Assembly (NCBI RefSeq): GCF_004769555.1
Contig: NZ_RQFY01000011.1
Coordinates: forward strand, 92,703-156,702
DNA from: Leptospira koniambonensis
GTDB taxonomy: Bacteria; Spirochaetota; Leptospiria; Leptospirales; Leptospiraceae
DNA: 64,000 bases
Reading direction: 5' to 3'
Shown here: positions 25,896 through 35,762 of the stretch, piece by piece
Layout of the letters: each line of letters starts with the position of its first letter
How positions within the stretch are numbered: the stretch's first letter is position 1
Program-made: the position numbers and the translations under genes
The notes under the pieces: generated by a model
What the model was told of the DNA's origin: nothing
The model's database searches: none
What the model saw: the letters and a program-made list of their open reading frames with translations, nothing else

Positions 25896-26540
25896 TTACC
25901 ACTTAAGCTTCTTAGCGTCTTCTAAGAATTTTTCCAAACCGATATCGGTTAATGGATGTTTGAATAACTGCTGGTAAGCAGAGATTGGCATAGTAGCACA
26001 ATCAGCTCCGCGTAGAGCAGATTCTTTCAAGTGGATTGGTCCTCTGATAGAAGCAGCTAAAATCTTAGTTTCATAACCGTAGTTATCATAGATCTCTCTG
26101 ATCTCAGAGATCAGTTCCATTCCATCCCAAGAAGTATCGTCTACACGACCAATAAAAGGAGAAATATAAGTTGCTCCTGCTTTTGCTGCAAGAAGAGCCT
26201 GAGGAGCGGAAAAACAAAGAGTTACGTTTGTAGGAATTCCTTTCTCAGTAAGTTTTACTACAGTTTTTAATCCTTCTGGAATTAAAGGAACCTTGATGAC
26301 TACGTTTGGAGCGATCTTTACAAGTTCGTCTGCTTCTTTTAACATGTCCTCATGTTTGGTTGCGAGAACTTCTGCGCTTACAGGGCCAGGTACGATTGCA
26401 CAGATCTCTTTGATCACTTCTTTAAAACTACGACCTGATTTAGCGATCAAAGAAGGGTTTGTAGTAACTCCGTCCAAAAGACCGTAGGACGCGATCTCTT
26501 TGATCTCGTCCACATTGGCTGTATCTAAATATAATTCCAC
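25896..26540 (-). CDS. tal: Transaldolase-like / fructose-6-phosphate aldolase (TalC) family
   Basis: Class I Schiff-base aldolase of about 215 aa, the short form shared by bacterial transaldolase B-like TalC and FSA. N-terminal [16 protein letters not shown], then [13 protein letters not shown], and the catalytic Lys83 in [13 protein letters not shown]. In most bacteria the short form acts as transaldolase in the pentose phosphate pathway; residues that decide between FSA and transaldolase cannot be judged reliably here. It is followed 69 bases later on the same strand region by the secreted-protein gene upstream of it (27320-26610), so they may share a transcript. Confidence 0.9.
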   Translation of the reverse strand: MELYLDTANVDEIKEIASYGLLDGVTTNPSLIAKSGRSFKEVIKEICAIVPGPVSAEVLATKHEDMLKEADELVKIAPNVVIKVPLIPEGLKTVVKLTEKGIPTNVTLCFSAPQALLAAKAGATYISPFIGRVDDTSWDGMELISEIREIYDNYGYETKILAASIRGPIHLKESALRGADCATMPISAYQQLFKHPLTDIGLEKFLEDAKKLKW

Positions 26541-26609
26541 GTAATGCTCCGAAAGATTTTGAATCTCTCTGGATAGTGGCGGCCTTTAGGGCCCTCGGTC
26601 AAGGATTTC

Positions 26610-27320
26610 TTACGGGATCAGATCTCTTAAAGTTTTGATTTCTTCAGCGGAGAAGAACTCTTTGTATTCTTTTTCGATCTGGGCCTTAACCTTGGAGCTG
26701 AAATAATCCACTCTTCTGGTAAAAGGTTGTTTTTTATAAGCTTCCTTCCACTGGACAATAAACCCGCCTGCTGGAGGTGCCTGTCTTTCGTCGGTTAATT
26801 CCCAAATTACAGCTCCTCCGATTTTTTTATCATCGAAGGTCTCTTTTTTGGGTTTTCCGTATTTATTCTCGAGCTTGGACTGAACCTCTTTACCAGGAAG
26901 ATAACGGAAAGAGACTCCAACTGAGAATAATTTACCTGGCTCCAAATGTTCGTCTTCATCAGGAGAAGTTTCTTTTTCAGGGCGAGGCTGATTCTTATCC
27001 TTAGGACGAGAATCAAGCACCAATTTAGGAGTGGAATAAAAACGGTATAGGTAGAAGATCCCATTTCTTCTTACAAGTAGGGACTTCTCTTTATCTTCAT
27101 GAACTACTTCTATCTTTTCATCGCTCTGAGGATTAGCTGCTAAGGATAAAAATTTGTCTCTGACTTGCCCATAAGATGCTTCCCAGGAGACTTCTGCAAA
27201 TCCGTCTAAGGTGGGTCTTGCGCCGTTATTTCTGGAATTATCTCCAGGAAATTGAGAAAATACGGAACTCCAAGGAAGGAGTAGTGAGAATAAGAACAGG
27301 AAAATGGATTGCACTTTCAT
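26610..27320 (-). CDS. Secreted hypothetical protein
   Basis: Signal peptide MKVQSIFLFLFSLLLPWSSVFSQ, with no cysteine at the cleavage site. The mature ~210 residues are hydrophilic, with a central acidic stretch (PRPEKETSPDEDEHLEPG) that looks like a linker between two small domains, and a C-terminal EIKTLRDLIP. I do not recognise a family. It lies 69 bases upstream of the transaldolase gene and 32 bases downstream of the membrane-protein gene, all on the minus strand, so it may belong to the end of the purN-purH transcript. Confidence 0.7.
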   Translation of the reverse strand: MKVQSIFLFLFSLLLPWSSVFSQFPGDNSRNNGARPTLDGFAEVSWEASYGQVRDKFLSLAANPQSDEKIEVVHEDKEKSLLVRRNGIFYLYRFYSTPKLVLDSRPKDKNQPRPEKETSPDEDEHLEPGKLFSVGVSFRYLPGKEVQSKLENKYGKPKKETFDDKKIGGAVIWELTDERQAPPAGGFIVQWKEAYKKQPFTRRVDYFSSKVKAQIEKEYKEFFSAEEIKTLRDLIP

Positions 27321-27352
27321 TCTTTAACTATCGGCAGAAAACCAAACAAGAA

Positions 27353-27985
27353 TTAGGAATCTTCCCCCAAATCCTCTCCATCTTCTTCCTCTCTGTCCAC
27401 ACGAATTCCCCCGAATTTCACCTTTCCGTTCCATCTTAAGATAAGAAGGATCATTAGGGCCAGAACATTCGGAAGAACAAATAAAAAGGAAATCTCATGG
27501 TAGAGGCCGTAAACCGCCAGATTCGAAGCGATCACTGAGATAAAGATCCCAGAAAGTAGTGGGATCTCTTGGTTTAGCAGTCTTGCTAAAAAGGATCCGC
27601 TGTTTCTTGAGATCCTGGCTGCTCTTAAAACTTCGGAAGAGATAAAAGAGTAAAATGCGAGCATAAGCACCGGCATCAAAAAGGATAGAAAGAAATAATT
27701 TCCAAAAGAATCCGTATAATGAGGAGAACCTATAAGCCCTCCGGTCAGAGTCCAGACATATGCAAAGAATGCAGAGAGTCCGAATGCGAGAAGTCCATAT
27801 TGAAGACTTCCCGCAGATTCAAAAATGGAAACGATCTTAGAAGGAATAATTCTCGCCCAATCTGTCAGTTCCTGTTTTTCGAAAGTATCCTTTCCACTCA
27901 AATGCAGGAGTCCGAAATAATAGTCCCCTAAAGAAACGACTACTAACGTAATAACTAAATAGATCAGGTAGAGAAAGAATTCCAT
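27353..27985 (-). CDS. Integral membrane protein, five or six spans
   Basis: This 210-aa protein is mostly hydrophobic segments with short loops and ends in a very acidic cytoplasmic tail (VDREEEDGEDLGEDS). The layout resembles small YIP1-like membrane proteins, but the resemblance is weak. The start ATG at 27985 is one base after the purH stop (TAAgATG), which makes translational coupling with purH likely even though a role in purine synthesis is not expected. Confidence 0.7.
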   Translation of the reverse strand: MEFFLYLIYLVITLVVVSLGDYYFGLLHLSGKDTFEKQELTDWARIIPSKIVSIFESAGSLQYGLLAFGLSAFFAYVWTLTGGLIGSPHYTDSFGNYFFLSFLMPVLMLAFYSFISSEVLRAARISRNSGSFLARLLNQEIPLLSGIFISVIASNLAVYGLYHEISFLFVLPNVLALMILLILRWNGKVKFGGIRVDREEEDGEDLGEDS

Positions 27986-27986
27986 C

Positions 27987-29528
27987 TTAATGCCTAAAAT
28001 GCCTCATGCCGGTGAACACCATGATCAATCCATGCTCATCAGCTGCCTTGATCACTTCTTCGTCCCGGATAGATCCTCCGGGTTGGATGATTGCTTTTGC
28101 TCCTACTTTTGCAATTGCATCTATTCCATCTCTGAATGGAAAGAATGCATCACTCGCTACATAAGAGCCTACAACTGAAAGTCCAACATTTAGAGCCTTG
28201 GTCGCACCTAATTGAACTGAATCCACTCTAGACATTTGTCCTGCGCCAATTCCTAGGGTTGCGTTCTCTTCTGTATAAACAATCGCGTTTGACTTGATAA
28301 ATTTTACAGTGGACCAAGCAAACATCAGACCTCTGATATCTTCTTCAGTAGGTTGTTTTTTAGAAACGATCTTCAGATCTTTTTCTGTGATGGTTGCATA
28401 GTCTCTATCTTGTAGAAGAATTCCATGATGAATAGGTCTCAAATCCATTTCATCCAAAGCTTCTTGGAAATCTGCAATCTCAATCAGGCGAACATTCGGC
28501 TTCTTAGAGAAATATTCTAAAGCAGCAGGTTCGAATTTCTGAGCGATCACACCTTCTACGAAAGTTTCTCCGATTAGAACCGCGAGTTCTCCAGTGACAG
28601 TTCCCTTGATACCTATGATACCACCGAATGCAGAAATAGGATCAGTCCTCTTCGCCAAACGGAAAGCTTCTAATGTGTCATCCGCATATGCGATTCCGCA
28701 AGGATTCAAATGTTTGATGATACATACAGTATTGTTAGGAAGAAGTGCGGAAATATGGAATGCCGCATCAAAATCCAACATATTATTAAAAGATAATTCT
28801 TTTCCTTGGAGAGGAGAAAATTCGCTCTTTGTAAACAAAGGCTCATAGAATGCGGCACCTTGGTGAGGGTTTTCTCCGTATCTGAGTTTTTGTTTTTTGG
28901 TGAAGGAAAGATTTAGGATGTCTGGGAACTTCTCCCCGGCAAGTTTATTGAACCAAGAAGAGATCGCAGTATCGTACATTGCAGTATGAGAGAACGCTTT
29001 TCTCATTAGAAGGAAAGAAGTGTCCGCATCGACGGAACCGTCGTTTACCTTCATGGATTCTTCCACCGTTTTATAATCGTTCGGATCTGTAACTACTACT
29101 GTATGTCTGTAGTTCTTACTCGCAGAACGGATCATAGAAGGTCCGCCAATATCAATATTTTCTATTGCTTCGTCTAGATGAACACCAGGTTTGGAAACAG
29201 TCTGAACGAATGGGTATAAGTTCACAACTACCAGATCGATCTTTGGAATTTTTAATTCTTCCATCTTCTGTCTATGTTCTGGTTTGGAAGTCACACCTAA
29301 AAGTCCTCCGTGAACCTTAGGGTGGAGAGTTTTTACTCTTCCGTCCAAAATTTCTGGAAATCCGGTATAATCGTCTATTGCGATTGCTTTGATTCCGTTT
29401 TCGGTAAGTGTTTTGAGGGTTCCACCAGTGGAAATGATTTCCACTCCTTTGGATTCCAGGTACTTGGCGAATCCGATAAGTCCTGTTTTATCGCTAACTG
29501 AAATAAGGGCGCGAGTGATTTTGATCAT
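27987..29528 (-). CDS. purH: Bifunctional AICAR formyltransferase/IMP cyclohydrolase
   Basis: Last two steps of IMP synthesis. The N-terminal MGS-like cyclohydrolase domain ([25 protein letters not shown]) covers residues 1 to about 150. The AICAR transformylase domain follows with LRYGENPHQ, the K-H-x-N-P-C-G motif [22 protein letters not shown] and [10 protein letters not shown]. At 513 aa it is full length when started at the ATG at 29528 ([13 protein letters not shown]); the frame remains open to 29630 but that part overlaps purN. One base separates it from the purN stop. Confidence 0.96.
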   Translation of the reverse strand: MIKITRALISVSDKTGLIGFAKYLESKGVEIISTGGTLKTLTENGIKAIAIDDYTGFPEILDGRVKTLHPKVHGGLLGVTSKPEHRQKMEELKIPKIDLVVVNLYPFVQTVSKPGVHLDEAIENIDIGGPSMIRSASKNYRHTVVVTDPNDYKTVEESMKVNDGSVDADTSFLLMRKAFSHTAMYDTAISSWFNKLAGEKFPDILNLSFTKKQKLRYGENPHQGAAFYEPLFTKSEFSPLQGKELSFNNMLDFDAAFHISALLPNNTVCIIKHLNPCGIAYADDTLEAFRLAKRTDPISAFGGIIGIKGTVTGELAVLIGETFVEGVIAQKFEPAALEYFSKKPNVRLIEIADFQEALDEMDLRPIHHGILLQDRDYATITEKDLKIVSKKQPTEEDIRGLMFAWSTVKFIKSNAIVYTEENATLGIGAGQMSRVDSVQLGATKALNVGLSVVGSYVASDAFFPFRDGIDAIAKVGAKAIIQPGGSIRDEEVIKAADEHGLIMVFTGMRHFRH

Positions 29529-29529
29529 G

Positions 29530-30168
29530 CTAGAGGATTGAGACCTTCCTGTCTTTAATGAGGAGCCGATCTTCGCAGAAATGTTTAACCGCGAGGGGCA
29601 GGATTTTATGTTCCTCTTTGAGAATGGCAAGAGTCAATTCTCTTTCGGTCATTCCTTCCTCGATTTTAACAATACCCTGCAAAATGATAGGACCAGAATC
29701 CACACCTTCGTCCACAAAATGAGCGGTGCAACCCGCAAACTTCACCCCATAATCGAATGCCTGCTTTTGAGCATGCAAACCAGTAAAGGAGGGAAGAAGA
29801 GAAGGGTGTATATTGATAATCCTATTTCGAAACGCTCGGATGATTTCTGGTTTTAGAATTCTCATGTACCCGCAGGCCACGATCAGGTCCGGAGAAATTT
29901 CTTCCAGGGTGCGGAGAAGGTCCAGATGATATTCTTCTTTTTTGGAGTAAGATTTGAAGTCTAAGACCTTGGCCGGGACATTAAAGCGGGCTGCGATCTG
30001 GATAGATAGGGCTTCCGGGTTGTCTGTGACTAGAAAAGCCGGATTTCCGGGGATTTTTCCCTTTTGGATCGCCTGAAGGACAGCTTCTAGGTTGCTCCCC
30101 CGCCCGGAGGCCAAAAAGACAAGCTTTTTTCTGGGTTTGGGAATCAGACTTGCCAAGAATTTTCGCAT
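29530..30168 (-). CDS. purN: Phosphoribosylglycinamide formyltransferase
   Basis: Transfers a formyl group from 10-formyl-THF to GAR. Seen: the nucleotide-binding [10 protein letters not shown] near residue 20, the catalytic Asn-His-Asp set as [20 protein letters not shown] and [12 protein letters not shown]. At 212 aa it is a normal length with a short basic N-terminal extension ([15 protein letters not shown]). It starts the purN-purH-membrane protein run, divergent from fliS with about 75 bases between them. Confidence 0.95.
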   Translation of the reverse strand: MRKFLASLIPKPRKKLVFLASGRGSNLEAVLQAIQKGKIPGNPAFLVTDNPEALSIQIAARFNVPAKVLDFKSYSKKEEYHLDLLRTLEEISPDLIVACGYMRILKPEIIRAFRNRIINIHPSLLPSFTGLHAQKQAFDYGVKFAGCTAHFVDEGVDSGPIILQGIVKIEEGMTERELTLAILKEEHKILPLAVKHFCEDRLLIKDRKVSIL

Positions 30169-30242
30169 CCGATACGATAAGAATTACCAGTCCACGTTAA
30201 GGCGGTCCGGAATTTTGTCGAAAAGTATTTCAGGAGAGACAC

Positions 30243-30695
30243 ATGTCACTTGCTAGAAAATCGACGGCGTCCGTCGAACAGTATAAATCCAATGAAATTT
30301 CTACTGTGAGCCAGGGCCGGCTTATCGTGATGTTATATGAAGGGGCGATTCGCTTCCTGAACGTTGCCATCGAGAATAATACACCCCGCAAGTACGACGT
30401 GGTGAATAATAATATCCTAAAAGCCCAAGAGATTGTGACTGAACTGATGCTCGCTCTAAACATGGAGAACGGGGGAGAGGTTGCAAACAATCTTCTTGGT
30501 ATTTATGTTTATATTAAAAAGCGCTTATTAGAAGCAAACATGAAGAAGGACAGCGAGATCATTTCCGAAATCATCAAATATTTGGAAGATCTAAAACTTG
30601 CTTGGGAAGAAATTGAGAAGAAAGAAAAAACTTCTTCCGTAGTCCCTATGCCTTCCGCTGGTTCTCCAAGAACCGGTCTCTCTCTCCAAGGTTAA
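30243..30695 (+). CDS. fliS: Flagellar export chaperone FliS
   Basis: Binds the C-terminus of flagellin in the cytoplasm and keeps it unpolymerised before export. The family pattern is clear: an N-terminal YKSNEISTVSQGRLIVMLYEGAIRFL, a four-helix body, and GGEVANNLLGIYVYIKKRL. At 150 aa it carries a short Pro/Ser-rich tail. AGGAGAG precedes the ATG. A FlgN-like coiled-coil gene starts seven bases after its stop. Confidence 0.95.
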   Translation: MSLARKSTASVEQYKSNEISTVSQGRLIVMLYEGAIRFLNVAIENNTPRKYDVVNNNILKAQEIVTELMLALNMENGGEVANNLLGIYVYIKKRLLEANMKKDSEIISEIIKYLEDLKLAWEEIEKKEKTSSVVPMPSAGSPRTGLSLQG

Positions 30696-30702
30696 GATCA
30701 GT

Positions 30703-31137
30703 ATGGCGGGTAGGGGTATTAAAAGTCTAAACGTTAGGGAAGAAAAACTTTCCTCACTCTATGAGGAAAAAATTTCCTTTTTAGATAAATTGATCCAACT
30801 CCAAAAACGCCAATTGGAAATTCTTGGTTTTGGTGATGGAGAAGGTACTGCCAAACTGGAACTCCAAAATTCAGACCTAGTCGAAAAGATGAAACGACTA
30901 GATCGTAAGATCGAACAATTAGAAGAATCTTCTCCTCAAACCTTAGAAATTATTCGACTCTCTGATACAATCTTCCAAAAATTGGAGGAGTCCAGGGATT
31001 TGAATTCTCAAGTAGGGGAAAAAATGGAGATCATTCTGCAGGAATATCGCAAAGAGTTGAATATGGTTCAATCCAAGATCCAACTCAAAAAATTCCTAGC
31101 TCATAGGAAGTTAGGTTGGAAGACGGGGACCTGCTGA
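30703..31137 (+). CDS. Coiled-coil protein, probable FlgN/FliT-like flagellar chaperone
   Basis: A 144-aa, nearly all-helical protein with no signal peptide; Leu/Ile/Lys/Glu heptads run through most of its length. The size, helical nature and location directly after fliS suggest a hook-associated-protein chaperone of the FlgN type or a FliT-like protein. Sequence identity to those families cannot be established by eye. The stop overlaps the start region of the J-domain gene by 22 bases, so the three genes form one tight operon. Confidence 0.65.
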   Translation: MAGRGIKSLNVREEKLSSLYEEKISFLDKLIQLQKRQLEILGFGDGEGTAKLELQNSDLVEKMKRLDRKIEQLEESSPQTLEIIRLSDTIFQKLEESRDLNSQVGEKMEIILQEYRKELNMVQSKIQLKKFLAHRKLGWKTGTC

Positions 31138-31598
31138 GCCGTGCCCTGGACTTTTACGGACTCCCCAAAAAATTCGACGCAAATCTAGTCCGGAGCAGAT
31201 TCCGGGAACTCTCTCGTAAGTATCATCCAGATTCTGGAGAATACGAAACGGATATCATGTTTAAGGAATTAGTCCAGCTGAGAGATGTATTACTTTCTTC
31301 TCTCCAAGACGAATCTTTTGCAATTTTAGAAAATTCTAAAGAAGATCCGGAAGGATTCCAATTTTATAAACTGGCCAAACAGAAAGCTGCTCAGGCTATC
31401 GAAAGATATTTTCAGTTCACTGACGGAAATCCAGTATATCTCAAGAAGGAAGACAATCCTGCTCTTCTACGCTTAAGACAAGAATTAGAAACTGCTAAAA
31501 ACGAGTTGGAAGAGTTTTTAGCAAAATTTCCTAAAAGTATCTGGAAAGAAGATACTGAAACTACTCTTAAAAAGATAAGTGTCTGGTTTAAAGATTAA
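31116..31598 (+). CDS. J-domain (DnaJ-like) protein in flagellar operon
   Basis: The N-terminal ~65 residues form a J domain: FYGLPKKFDANLVRSRFREL, the essential HPD in KYHPDSG, and MFKELVQLRDVL. The rest (about 90 aa) is a helical C-terminal domain with KLAKQKAAQAIERYFQF and a Lys/Glu-rich coil, a size and layout reminiscent of HscB but without its metal-binding or ISC context. The start is TTG at 31116, inside the previous gene, with AGGAAG upstream; no other in-frame start precedes the domain. It should stimulate an Hsp70, and its place suggests a client in flagellar assembly. Confidence 0.78.
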   Translation: MEDGDLLSRALDFYGLPKKFDANLVRSRFRELSRKYHPDSGEYETDIMFKELVQLRDVLLSSLQDESFAILENSKEDPEGFQFYKLAKQKAAQAIERYFQFTDGNPVYLKKEDNPALLRLRQELETAKNELEEFLAKFPKSIWKEDTETTLKKISVWFKD

Positions 31599-32110
31599 GG
31601 AACTTGTAATGTATTCGAAGGCATGGAGAATACATAAATATCTTTAGTTCCACTATTCAAATCCAAAGAGATCACAGAAGATCTAAGAGTTACGTAATCT
31701 CCTGAATTTAAAGTAGCCACAATTTTACAGACCCTGTTTGTATTTTCTCCAGGACCTGGAACTGCAAGAGGCCCAGCAGTTGGATTTACTTCTATCGAAT
31801 ATTCTTTTGGTTGGTTCGGAAGAATACTTAAAGGAAGCTGGCATGCTTTTCCGGAAGAAAAATCAGCAGGGTTCCTAGATGCGTCCGCGGTATTTCCTGT
31901 ATATAAAGTATAACCACTAAAAAATGCTTCTGGGTTTCCAGCTCTCAATCTAAGCTCGTAAACTCCTGTGCCGATCAGAGTGATCCCTACTAAAGTAGGC
32001 GGAGTAGTAACTACCCGATTCGTGGAATAATTATAACAAGAGAATAAGGAAAGGATTAGTGATAAGATAAAGAAGAATGTGTGGATTCTTCTGGTTAAAA
32101 AAAGATTCAT
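31595..32110 (-). CDS. Putative lipoprotein, 171 aa
   Basis: The signal peptide ends in LSLFSC at about residue 25, an acceptable spirochaetal lipobox. The mature part has Ig-like/beta character (VGITLIGTGVYELRLRAGNPEAFFSGYTLYTG) and ends with VFSMPSNTLQVP. The family is unknown to me. It starts immediately after the HNH gene stop with no spacer (TAAATG), so the two are co-translated. The 3' end overlaps the J-domain gene by four bases in convergent orientation. Confidence 0.72.
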   Translation of the reverse strand: MNLFLTRRIHTFFFILSLILSLFSCYNYSTNRVVTTPPTLVGITLIGTGVYELRLRAGNPEAFFSGYTLYTGNTADASRNPADFSSGKACQLPLSILPNQPKEYSIEVNPTAGPLAVPGPGENTNRVCKIVATLNSGDYVTLRSSVISLDLNSGTKDIYVFSMPSNTLQVP

Positions 32111-32662
32111 TTAGCCGCGTATATAGTCCGCCCAGCCGAATTTTTCGACCAATTGGGTGGATACTGAAAATTGTGGAAAACGTCTCTTGTTTGTCGATCG
32201 ATTTTCAGGAATCTCCCACTTGAGTTCCTGCAGAAGTTTGTTTCCTTTTCTGGAATTACAGTCTTTACAGGCAGTGACCAGATTTTCCCAGGTATGGTAA
32301 TCCTTTGGTTTTTTTTCCCGGGGAATTTCTTCCCAGCGACTTTTAGGGATTACGTGATCCAAGGTGAGTTTGGAAGAAGGTAATTTACGTCTACAGTACA
32401 CACACTCATGATCATCTCTCAAAAATATATTTTCTCTAGAGAGTTTATGCTTACGTTTAGGGACTTTATAATAGTCTGTGAGTAGGATAATCCTGGGGGT
32501 GGAAAGTTTGAGTTTTTCAGACCTGATAAAAAGACCTTTTTCGTCTTTAATGAGTTCTGCTTTTCTGAGAACGAGAAGGATAACGGCGTCTTTAACGGTT
32601 CGGATCGCAACCGGGACATAGGTCGCGTTCAGCACCAACACAGGTTGGGTTAGAACATCCAT
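32111..32662 (-). CDS. HNH endonuclease-fold protein
   Basis: Zinc-stabilised beta-beta-alpha metal nuclease: CVYCRRKLPSSKLTLDHVIPKSRW, then WENLVTACKDCNSRKGN. The two C-x2-C pairs and the DH..N..H-type residues are all present. The ~75-residue N-terminal part (MDVLTQPVLVLNATYVPVAIRTV) is the one found in a widespread family of chromosomal HNH proteins, not in intron or restriction enzymes. The native role is uncertain; no defence genes lie next to it. It is 48 bases downstream of the DedA gene. Confidence 0.87.
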   Translation of the reverse strand: MDVLTQPVLVLNATYVPVAIRTVKDAVILLVLRKAELIKDEKGLFIRSEKLKLSTPRIILLTDYYKVPKRKHKLSRENIFLRDDHECVYCRRKLPSSKLTLDHVIPKSRWEEIPREKKPKDYHTWENLVTACKDCNSRKGNKLLQELKWEIPENRSTNKRRFPQFSVSTQLVEKFGWADYIRG

Positions 32663-32709
32663 ATCTAACCAAACTGTATAGATTCACAAAATTATGTCGA
32701 GTAAAAGTA

Positions 32710-33339
32710 TTATTTCCCGGAACGTTTCTTTTTGATCGTGAAATATAGAACCAGCGCTAATACAAGAATTCCTAATAATGCAAAGACTGTAATTTGACCT
32801 TGGTGGACTAAGTTGCCTAGCTGATCTAAATTTTTTGCACCATAATGTCCAAGATAGACCCAGATCGGAACAGAAATCGCGGCGGCAAACATATCCAAAA
32901 ACAAAAATCTAAAGAAAGAAATACGGTCCGAGGTACCAGCCGTTAGATAAATTGGCATTCTTAAGCCAGGCATAAACCTCGCCATGAATACTACCCAGTT
33001 TCCGTATTGGGAAAACTTCTCCTGTACTTTAGAAAATCTTTCTGGGGTTAAAAACTTGGCGATGAAAGGAATTTGTAATACTTTCTCCCCGAAAACTCTT
33101 CCGAGTAAAAATACAGAACCGTCTCCTACAAGAACTCCTGCCATTCCTACGCCGAACATTACATGTTCATTTGCGTATCCTAAACCAGCCAAAACTCCTC
33201 CGGAAACCAGAGAGATGTCCTCAGGAATAGGAAGACCGAAACCGCATAAGATCAGAGTGGAGAAAACTGCTAAGTAAGAAAACTCATTCCCAAAGCGGGA
33301 GAAAAAATTGACTAAATCCGGGATATTAACTAGATCCAT
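32710..33339 (-). CDS. DedA/SNARE-associated family membrane protein
   Basis: A polytopic inner-membrane protein of the DedA/VTT family, some members of which are undecaprenyl-phosphate or phospholipid transporters needed for envelope homeostasis. Motifs seen: GLPIPEDISLVSGG (conserved E and the G-x-x-x-P-E/D re-entrant region) and FMARFMPGLRMPIYLTAGTS (the R and the F-x-R-x-x-P-x-x-R). At 209 aa it is full length. Confidence 0.9.
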   Translation of the reverse strand: MDLVNIPDLVNFFSRFGNEFSYLAVFSTLILCGFGLPIPEDISLVSGGVLAGLGYANEHVMFGVGMAGVLVGDGSVFLLGRVFGEKVLQIPFIAKFLTPERFSKVQEKFSQYGNWVVFMARFMPGLRMPIYLTAGTSDRISFFRFLFLDMFAAAISVPIWVYLGHYGAKNLDQLGNLVHQGQITVFALLGILVLALVLYFTIKKKRSGK

Positions 33340-33459
33340 GAATACTTCTATCTACTGAGTAGAATTGCACCAGTGAAACTTATCCAGAGCAAATTGGAAT
33401 CGAAAAACTAGATTTGTTTGGCTTGCTTTCGATCTTTTTAGGTTCCAAATTGGTTTCAG

Positions 33460-34608
33460 GTGCAAAAAGACAGAAACCAAATCATCCATGCCGAAAATTC
33501 TCTACTAGCTGGTTATGCAGTTTTACAAGACGAAACTGGAGGAAGAGAATACAAAGAAGAAGAACACCCGTACCGTATCCCGTTCCAAAGGGATAGAGAT
33601 AGGGTGGTTCACTCTAGCGCATTCAAGAGATTACAATATAAGACCCAAGTTTTTGTATATTCCGTTGGGGAAAATTATCGTAATCGTCTCACTCATACTC
33701 TAGAAGTTGCAGGAATTTCTAGAACAATTGCTTCTGCACTCGGACTCAACTCTTTACTCGCAGAAACGATCGCACTTGCTCATGATCTGGGCCATACACC
33801 TTTTGGACATGCAGGACAAGATATGCTTTCTGATCTAATGGGAGAATTTGGTGGATTCGAACATAATAAACAATCAGTTAGAATTGTTACGATACTTGAA
33901 ACACGTTACCCGGAATTTCCAGGATTAAATCTTTCAAAAGAAACCTTAAAAGGAATGATGAAACATGGGGCAGAATACGGAGGCTCCAATTTAGGAAAGG
34001 AAAGAAAAGAAGAGGGTCCAAGCTTAGAAGCTCAATGTGCGGACGTAGCAGACGAGATCGCATACACAAGTCATGATATAGATGATGGTTTGGAAATGGG
34101 TTACCTAAAAGCAGAAGATCTGAACTCACTTTCTCTTTGGTCAGAAACTTCTGAAATGGTTAAGGGTAAGTTCCCAAAACTGGACGGAAAAGTTTTTGTT
34201 CGTACAATCATTAGAGAACTCACAAATAGTATGGTCTCTAATATGATTAGAACGATTGAATCTAGGATCTCCGACTGGAAAATTTCAGACAGAGATGATT
34301 TGAATACTGCCTACCAAGAAGGAAAAAGGATTGCAACCTATGAGCCATCTTATGGGGAAAAGGTCAGAGAATTAAAATCTTTTCTATACAAAACTCTATA
34401 TAGACATCCTTCCGTAGTTGTCACAAGTGATAGAGGAAGAGATATTATAGAAACATTATTCTTTCATTTTAGAAAACAGCCTGATTCTATTCCTGAAACT
34501 TATAAAAGAAGAATTGAAAAAGAAGGTTTAGAAAGATGTGTGTGCGATTATGTGGCCGGTATGACCGATCGATATGCTGAAGAAATGTCATCTACGCTAG
34601 GAAAATAA
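33460..34608 (+). CDS. dgt: dGTPase (deoxyguanosinetriphosphate triphosphohydrolase) family
   Basis: HD-superfamily hydrolase releasing triphosphate from dNTPs. The metal-site motifs are RLTHTLEVAGI, then LAHDLGHTPFGHAGQ, and the third metal Asp in TSHDIDDGLEMGYL. The N-terminal AFKRLQYKTQVFVYSVGE is diagnostic for the family. At 382 aa it is the shorter type without the long insert of E. coli Dgt. The start is GTG at 33460 with AGG nearby. It is divergent from the DedA gene. Confidence 0.92.
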   Translation: MQKDRNQIIHAENSLLAGYAVLQDETGGREYKEEEHPYRIPFQRDRDRVVHSSAFKRLQYKTQVFVYSVGENYRNRLTHTLEVAGISRTIASALGLNSLLAETIALAHDLGHTPFGHAGQDMLSDLMGEFGGFEHNKQSVRIVTILETRYPEFPGLNLSKETLKGMMKHGAEYGGSNLGKERKEEGPSLEAQCADVADEIAYTSHDIDDGLEMGYLKAEDLNSLSLWSETSEMVKGKFPKLDGKVFVRTIIRELTNSMVSNMIRTIESRISDWKISDRDDLNTAYQEGKRIATYEPSYGEKVRELKSFLYKTLYRHPSVVVTSDRGRDIIETLFFHFRKQPDSIPETYKRRIEKEGLERCVCDYVAGMTDRYAEEMSSTLGK

Positions 34609-34649
34609 ACTCTGCAACTGCGGCGGCCTTTAATTTTTGAAACAGAGTA

Positions 34650-35762
34650 TTATCGAATCGAAAGAATGGTTTCTTCCAAAGCAATCAGGAGGGAATCTAC
34701 TTCTTCTTCCGTTGTATATAAGCCTGTGGAGATTCTGATCGCTCTGAGAGCCTCGTCATTAGAGTAGCCCATAGCGAGTAAGGAAGGAGCTGCTTCTCTG
34801 GATCTAGATTTGCAAGAGGATCCAGTAGAAACTGCAAATCCTTTCTCTTCCAATCCCATCATAAAGAAGTCCAAGTCGTCCAAAGGAAGTAATGCAAATG
34901 TTGTGGAGAATAGTCTTGGGGAATTCTCCGCAACTATTTCCGCATCTAAACTTTTGAGTTTAGATTCTATCTTATTTCTATAATATTCCAGACGTTCGTT
35001 TTTATTCTCCATTTCCGCAAATTGGATTTTTGCTGCTTCTGCCAAGGCTAGAATAGAAGGAGAATTTTCTGTTCCAGCTCTATGCCCGTTCTCTTGATTT
35101 CCGCCTTGGAACACTCCACCTTCTGGTAAATGTTTTGGATCGAACCATACTACAGAAGATCCTAATCCTCCTCCGATCTTATGGCCAGAAAATGTAAATC
35201 CGTTCAGAATAGAAAATGGCACAGGAATTTTGGAGAATGATTGAATAAGATCCGAATAAAATGGCATTCCATATTTAGCAGAAACTTCTGCCAGTTCCTG
35301 GATAGGTTGGATCACTCCAGTTTCATTGCCAGCATGTAATACAAACACAGGACCAGGTTCATTTTTCAGATAAGATTCTAATTCTGAAACAGAAACAAGT
35401 CCTGATTTATCTGCACTTAAAACTTTATAAGGAATTCCTAAACTTCTAAAAGAAGAATACATGGCAGCATGTTCAAAAGGAGATAGATAGGCTATGGTTT
35501 TAACAAATTGTTTTGCAAAGTATATAAGAGAATAATCCGCTTCTGTTCCAGACGATGTAAATATAAATCCTTTTGGATCTTTTCCTGTAAGTTTCGCTAA
35601 TACTTTTCTAGATTCTTCAATTTTACCTTGTCTTGCTAAAGAAAAACGGGTAGGCCCTGAAGGATTAAAAAAATCTTCCTCATATTCTTCTAAGATTTTA
35701 GTTAATAAACCTGGAATAGGAGGATGGGTCGCATTATAATCGAAGTATTTAATTCTTTTCAT
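34650..35762 (-). CDS. Cysteine desulfurase (NifS/IscS-like class V aminotransferase)
   Basis: PLP enzyme that removes sulfur from Cys for Fe-S clusters or thio-modifications. SSGTEADYSL binds PLP phosphate, HAGNETGVIQP and SDLIQSF cover the ring, and the Schiff-base Lys is in FSGHKIGGGLGSS. The persulfide Cys is in STGSSCKSRSREA. At 370 aa it is in the range of the NifS group. No iscU, thiI or mnmA homologue is close. Its first 14 bases overlap the 3' end of the upstream TPR gene (35749), so expression is coupled. Confidence 0.9.
   Translation of the reverse strand: MKRIKYFDYNATHPPIPGLLTKILEEYEEDFFNPSGPTRFSLARQGKIEESRKVLAKLTGKDPKGFIFTSSGTEADYSLIYFAKQFVKTIAYLSPFEHAAMYSSFRSLGIPYKVLSADKSGLVSVSELESYLKNEPGPVFVLHAGNETGVIQPIQELAEVSAKYGMPFYSDLIQSFSKIPVPFSILNGFTFSGHKIGGGLGSSVVWFDPKHLPEGGVFQGGNQENGHRAGTENSPSILALAEAAKIQFAEMENKNERLEYYRNKIESKLKSLDAEIVAENSPRLFSTTFALLPLDDLDFFMMGLEEKGFAVSTGSSCKSRSREAAPSLLAMGYSNDEALRAIRISTGLYTTEEEVDSLLIALEETILSIR

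Noticed and set aside
30169..30242. A possible sigma-28 promoter before fliS
   Set aside because: TCCGATACGATAAG resembles the -10 element, but no TAAA-type -35 stands at the right distance.
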